A program made the position numbers and the translations under genes. A model generated the notes under the pieces. That model had not been told where the DNA came from, did not search any database, and saw nothing but the letters and a program-made list of their open reading frames with translations. From Dyella flagellata (lineage in GTDB: Bacteria; Pseudomonadota; Gammaproteobacteria; Xanthomonadales; Rhodanobacteraceae), in NCBI RefSeq assembly GCF_030160275.1, contig NZ_BSOA01000036.1:1-64000 (forward strand): a DNA stretch of 64,000 bases, in the 5' to 3' direction. Below, one piece after another: positions 62,213-64,000 of this stretch (its first letter is position 1; the number at the start of each line of letters is the position of its first letter).

Positions 62213-64000
62213 ATGTCACACACGCTCATGCAATCCCATACCCGCCTCGGTCTGCGTATCGGCGCGATCGCACTGGCGGTCTTCCTGAGCGGCTGCGCCG
62301 CGAACAAACCCCTGGTGCCTGAAAACCACGACCTGGAACGCGAAGCGATCGCCGGAACGGAAAAGCCGGCACCGCAACCGCAGCCGTTGAACAACAACCT
62401 CAGCAATACGCCGCCGGCGCCGGCCGTGGCCAGCATTGCGCAGGGTACCGGCCAGTTCGTACGGCCGACCGGCCCCGCCACGCCACACCGCCCGGCTTCG
62501 GGCGCCGGTGCGGTGACCTTCAACTTCGAGAACCAGCCGGTGCAGGCGGTGGTGAAAGCGATCCTGGGCGATCTGCTGCACGAGAACTACACCATCGTGC
62601 CGGGCGTGCAGGGCAACATCTCCTTCTCCACCTCCGAACCGGTGGACAGCAGCCAGGCGATGCCGATCCTGGAAACGCTGCTGTCGTGGACGCACAACGC
62701 GCTGGTGAAAACCGACGGTCGCTATGTGGTGATGCCGGAGAAGGATGCCGTTGCCGGCAATGTCGCTCCCAGCCTAGGGGCTGCAGCGCCCGCCGGCGGC
62801 ATGCAGGCGCGGTTGTTCCCGCTGCACTACATTGCTGCCGACCAGATGCAGAAGCTGCTGAAGCCGTTCGCGCGGCCGGATTCGATCCTGCTGGTGGACA
62901 ACGCGCGCAATGTGCTGGTTGTTTCCGGCACACCTGATGAACTGGCCAATTACAGCCGCACCATCCGCACCTTCGACGTGGACTGGCTGCGCGGCATGTC
63001 GGTGGGGGTGTTCAACCTGCAGCACGCCACGGTCGAAGACCTGATGCCGCAGCTGGATGGGATGTTCGGCCCCAAAGGGGATACCCCACTGGCCGGCATG
63101 TTCCGCTTCATTCCGATCAAGCGCACCAATGCGCTGGTGGTGATCAGCACGCAGCCCAGCTACCTCACCGAAGTGGGCAACTGGATCGCCAAGATCGACC
63201 TGGGCGGCGGCAACGAACCGCAACTCTACGTGTATGACGTGCGCAATATTGGCGCGGCGGATCTCGCTCATTACCTGGCGCAGATCTATACCGATAACGG
63301 CGGCGGCAGCTCGGACCGAGGTGGCAGCGTTGCTCCCGGTGCGGGTGGCGCGACCACGCTGGGTATAGGCAATAACGCTGGCGGCAATAGCAGTGGGATG
63401 GGCAGTACGGGGGGCGGCTTCGGCAGTTCCGGCACGGGTGCGAGCGGTGGACAGCAGAACGGGCTTTCCAGCGGCGGCCTCGGTGGTACGGGCAGCAATT
63501 CGTATTCGGGCGGTGGTGGTATCGGCGGCGGGGGTATTGGTGGTGGCACCGGGATCAATGGCGTCGGTATGAACGGTGGCTTGGCCAATGGTCAGAGCCA
63601 GGACCAGGGCTATAGCTCCAAGGACGGCAGTATCCGCATCGGATCGGTGAGTGCCAATAATCAGTTGTTGGTGCGTGTGCGTCCGGCGCAGTGGCAGGAA
63701 ATGCTCGGCGTGATCAAGCAGCTCGACGTGGCACCGTTGCAGGTGCAGATCGAGACGCGGGTGTTCGAAGTGGCATTGACGGGAGATTTCCAGTTCGGCG
63801 TGCAGTGGTATTTGCAAGGACTGGCTAACGGGCAGAAAAACAGCAGTGGTGGATTTACGCCCGGCAATCCCTTTTCGCATCGTCAGATCGGTCTGGGTGG
63901 CGGTGTTGACAGTAACGGCAACTACGGCAACAGCTATACCGGGCAGCCTCTCTTTTATTCCTTCCTGAGTTCGAGCGGAAAATTCCAGGTTGCCCTCAAT
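62213..64000 (+). CDS. gspD: Type II secretion secretin GspD, N-terminal part (cut by window edge)
   Basis: The frame starts at an ATG at 62213, three bases after the gspN stop, and continues past the right edge, with 596 residues visible. A lipoprotein signal ends VFLSGC-A, as in XpsD, so the protein can be lipidated and outer-membrane targeted. The N0 domain reads TFNFENQPVQAVVKAILGDL, followed by repeated N1/N2 ring-building modules (HYIAADQMQKLLKPF, FRFIPIKRTNALVVIS). A long Gly/Ser/Asn-rich insertion (about 63295-63610) precedes the next module (GSVSANNQLLVRVRPAQWQE). The start of the secretin core (QIETRVFEVALTGDFQFGVQ) is seen. The outer-membrane pore domain lies beyond the window. Confidence 0.93.
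   Translation, partial: MSHTLMQSHTRLGLRIGAIALAVFLSGCAANKPLVPENHDLEREAIAGTEKPAPQPQPLNNNLSNTPPAPAVASIAQGTGQFVRPTGPATPHRPASGAGAVTFNFENQPVQAVVKAILGDLLHENYTIVPGVQGNISFSTSEPVDSSQAMPILETLLSWTHNALVKTDGRYVVMPEKDAVAGNVAPSLGAAAPAGGMQARLFPLHYIAADQMQKLLKPFARPDSILLVDNARNVLVVSGTPDELANYSRTIRTFDVDWLRGMSVGVFNLQHATVEDLMPQLDGMFGPKGDTPLAGMFRFIPIKRTNALVVISTQPSYLTEVGNWIAKIDLGGGNEPQLYVYDVRNIGAADLAHYLAQIYTDNGGGSSDRGGSVAPGAGGATTLGIGNNAGGNSSGMGSTGGGFGSSGTGASGGQQNGLSSGGLGGTGSNSYSGGGGIGGGGIGGGTGINGVGMNGGLANGQSQDQGYSSKDGSIRIGSVSANNQLLVRVRPAQWQEMLGVIKQLDVAPLQVQIETRVFEVALTGDFQFGVQWYLQGLANGQKNSSGGFTPGNPFSHRQIGLGGGVDSNGNYGNSYTGQPLFYSFLSSSGKFQVALN

Overview
The window looks like a chromosome segment of a high-GC gammaproteobacterium of the Xanthomonadales, most likely the Rhodanobacteraceae (Dyella, Rhodanobacter, Frateuria and relatives). 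The reasons are the type II secretion operon in the Xanthomonas-type order gspE-F-G-H-I-J-K-L-M-N-D, the several large TonB-dependent receptors, the monomeric NADP isocitrate dehydrogenase, the exported S9 peptidase, and a scattered family of GTAGG(C/T)TGGGA...TCCCA palindromes between genes. No rRNA, tRNA, CRISPR array, phage or transposase gene was seen.

Layout from left to right. Positions 1-4.9 kb: a cut-off lipoprotein gene, a large Oar-like TonB receptor and queF. 4.9-8.5 kb: an aldo/keto reductase with a shortened Rid-family partner, divergent from a LysR regulator, then a glutathione S-transferase and an acyl-CoA thioesterase. 8.6-16 kb: an exported S9 peptidase, two MacB/FtsX-type permeases without an ATPase, and a BlaI repressor/M56 sensor-protease pair behind two near-perfect BlaI-type operators. 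16-24.3 kb: a DUF2076 protein, two acetyltransferases, nrdAB under a cobalamin riboswitch preceded by two DnaA boxes, and an ArsR regulator with a cupin/DUF2867 gene. 24.5-28 kb: two alpha/beta hydrolases, zapE and a membrane-anchored cytochrome c. 28.4-36.3 kb: an MdtABC-like RND efflux operon. 36.4-43.2 kb: two TonB receptors that arose by tandem duplication. 43.7-53.5 kb: housekeeping and accessory genes (a 121-residue unknown, icd, TraB/GumN, an aldo/keto reductase, LysR, NYN nuclease-like, exported methyltransferase, RluE, TatD). 53.6-64 kb: the type II secretion operon, running off the right edge inside the secretin gene.

How genes work together. The strongest regulatory story is nrdAB: a B12-independent class I ribonucleotide reductase whose leader carries a clear cobalamin aptamer (B12 box, matching P1 arms) and whose upstream region carries two DnaA boxes. 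This implies repression when B12 is available and coupling to replication initiation, and predicts a B12-dependent class II enzyme elsewhere in the genome. The secretion operon is translationally coupled from gspG to gspN through one- or four-base overlaps. The BlaI/M56 pair probably forms a proteolytic sensor circuit, but its sensor end is a proline-rich and coiled-coil region rather than a penicillin-binding domain.

Starts were moved downstream of the longest open frame wherever a Shine-Dalgarno sequence, signal peptide or stop/start overlap supported it. Family assignments come from reading motifs by eye, without database searches.
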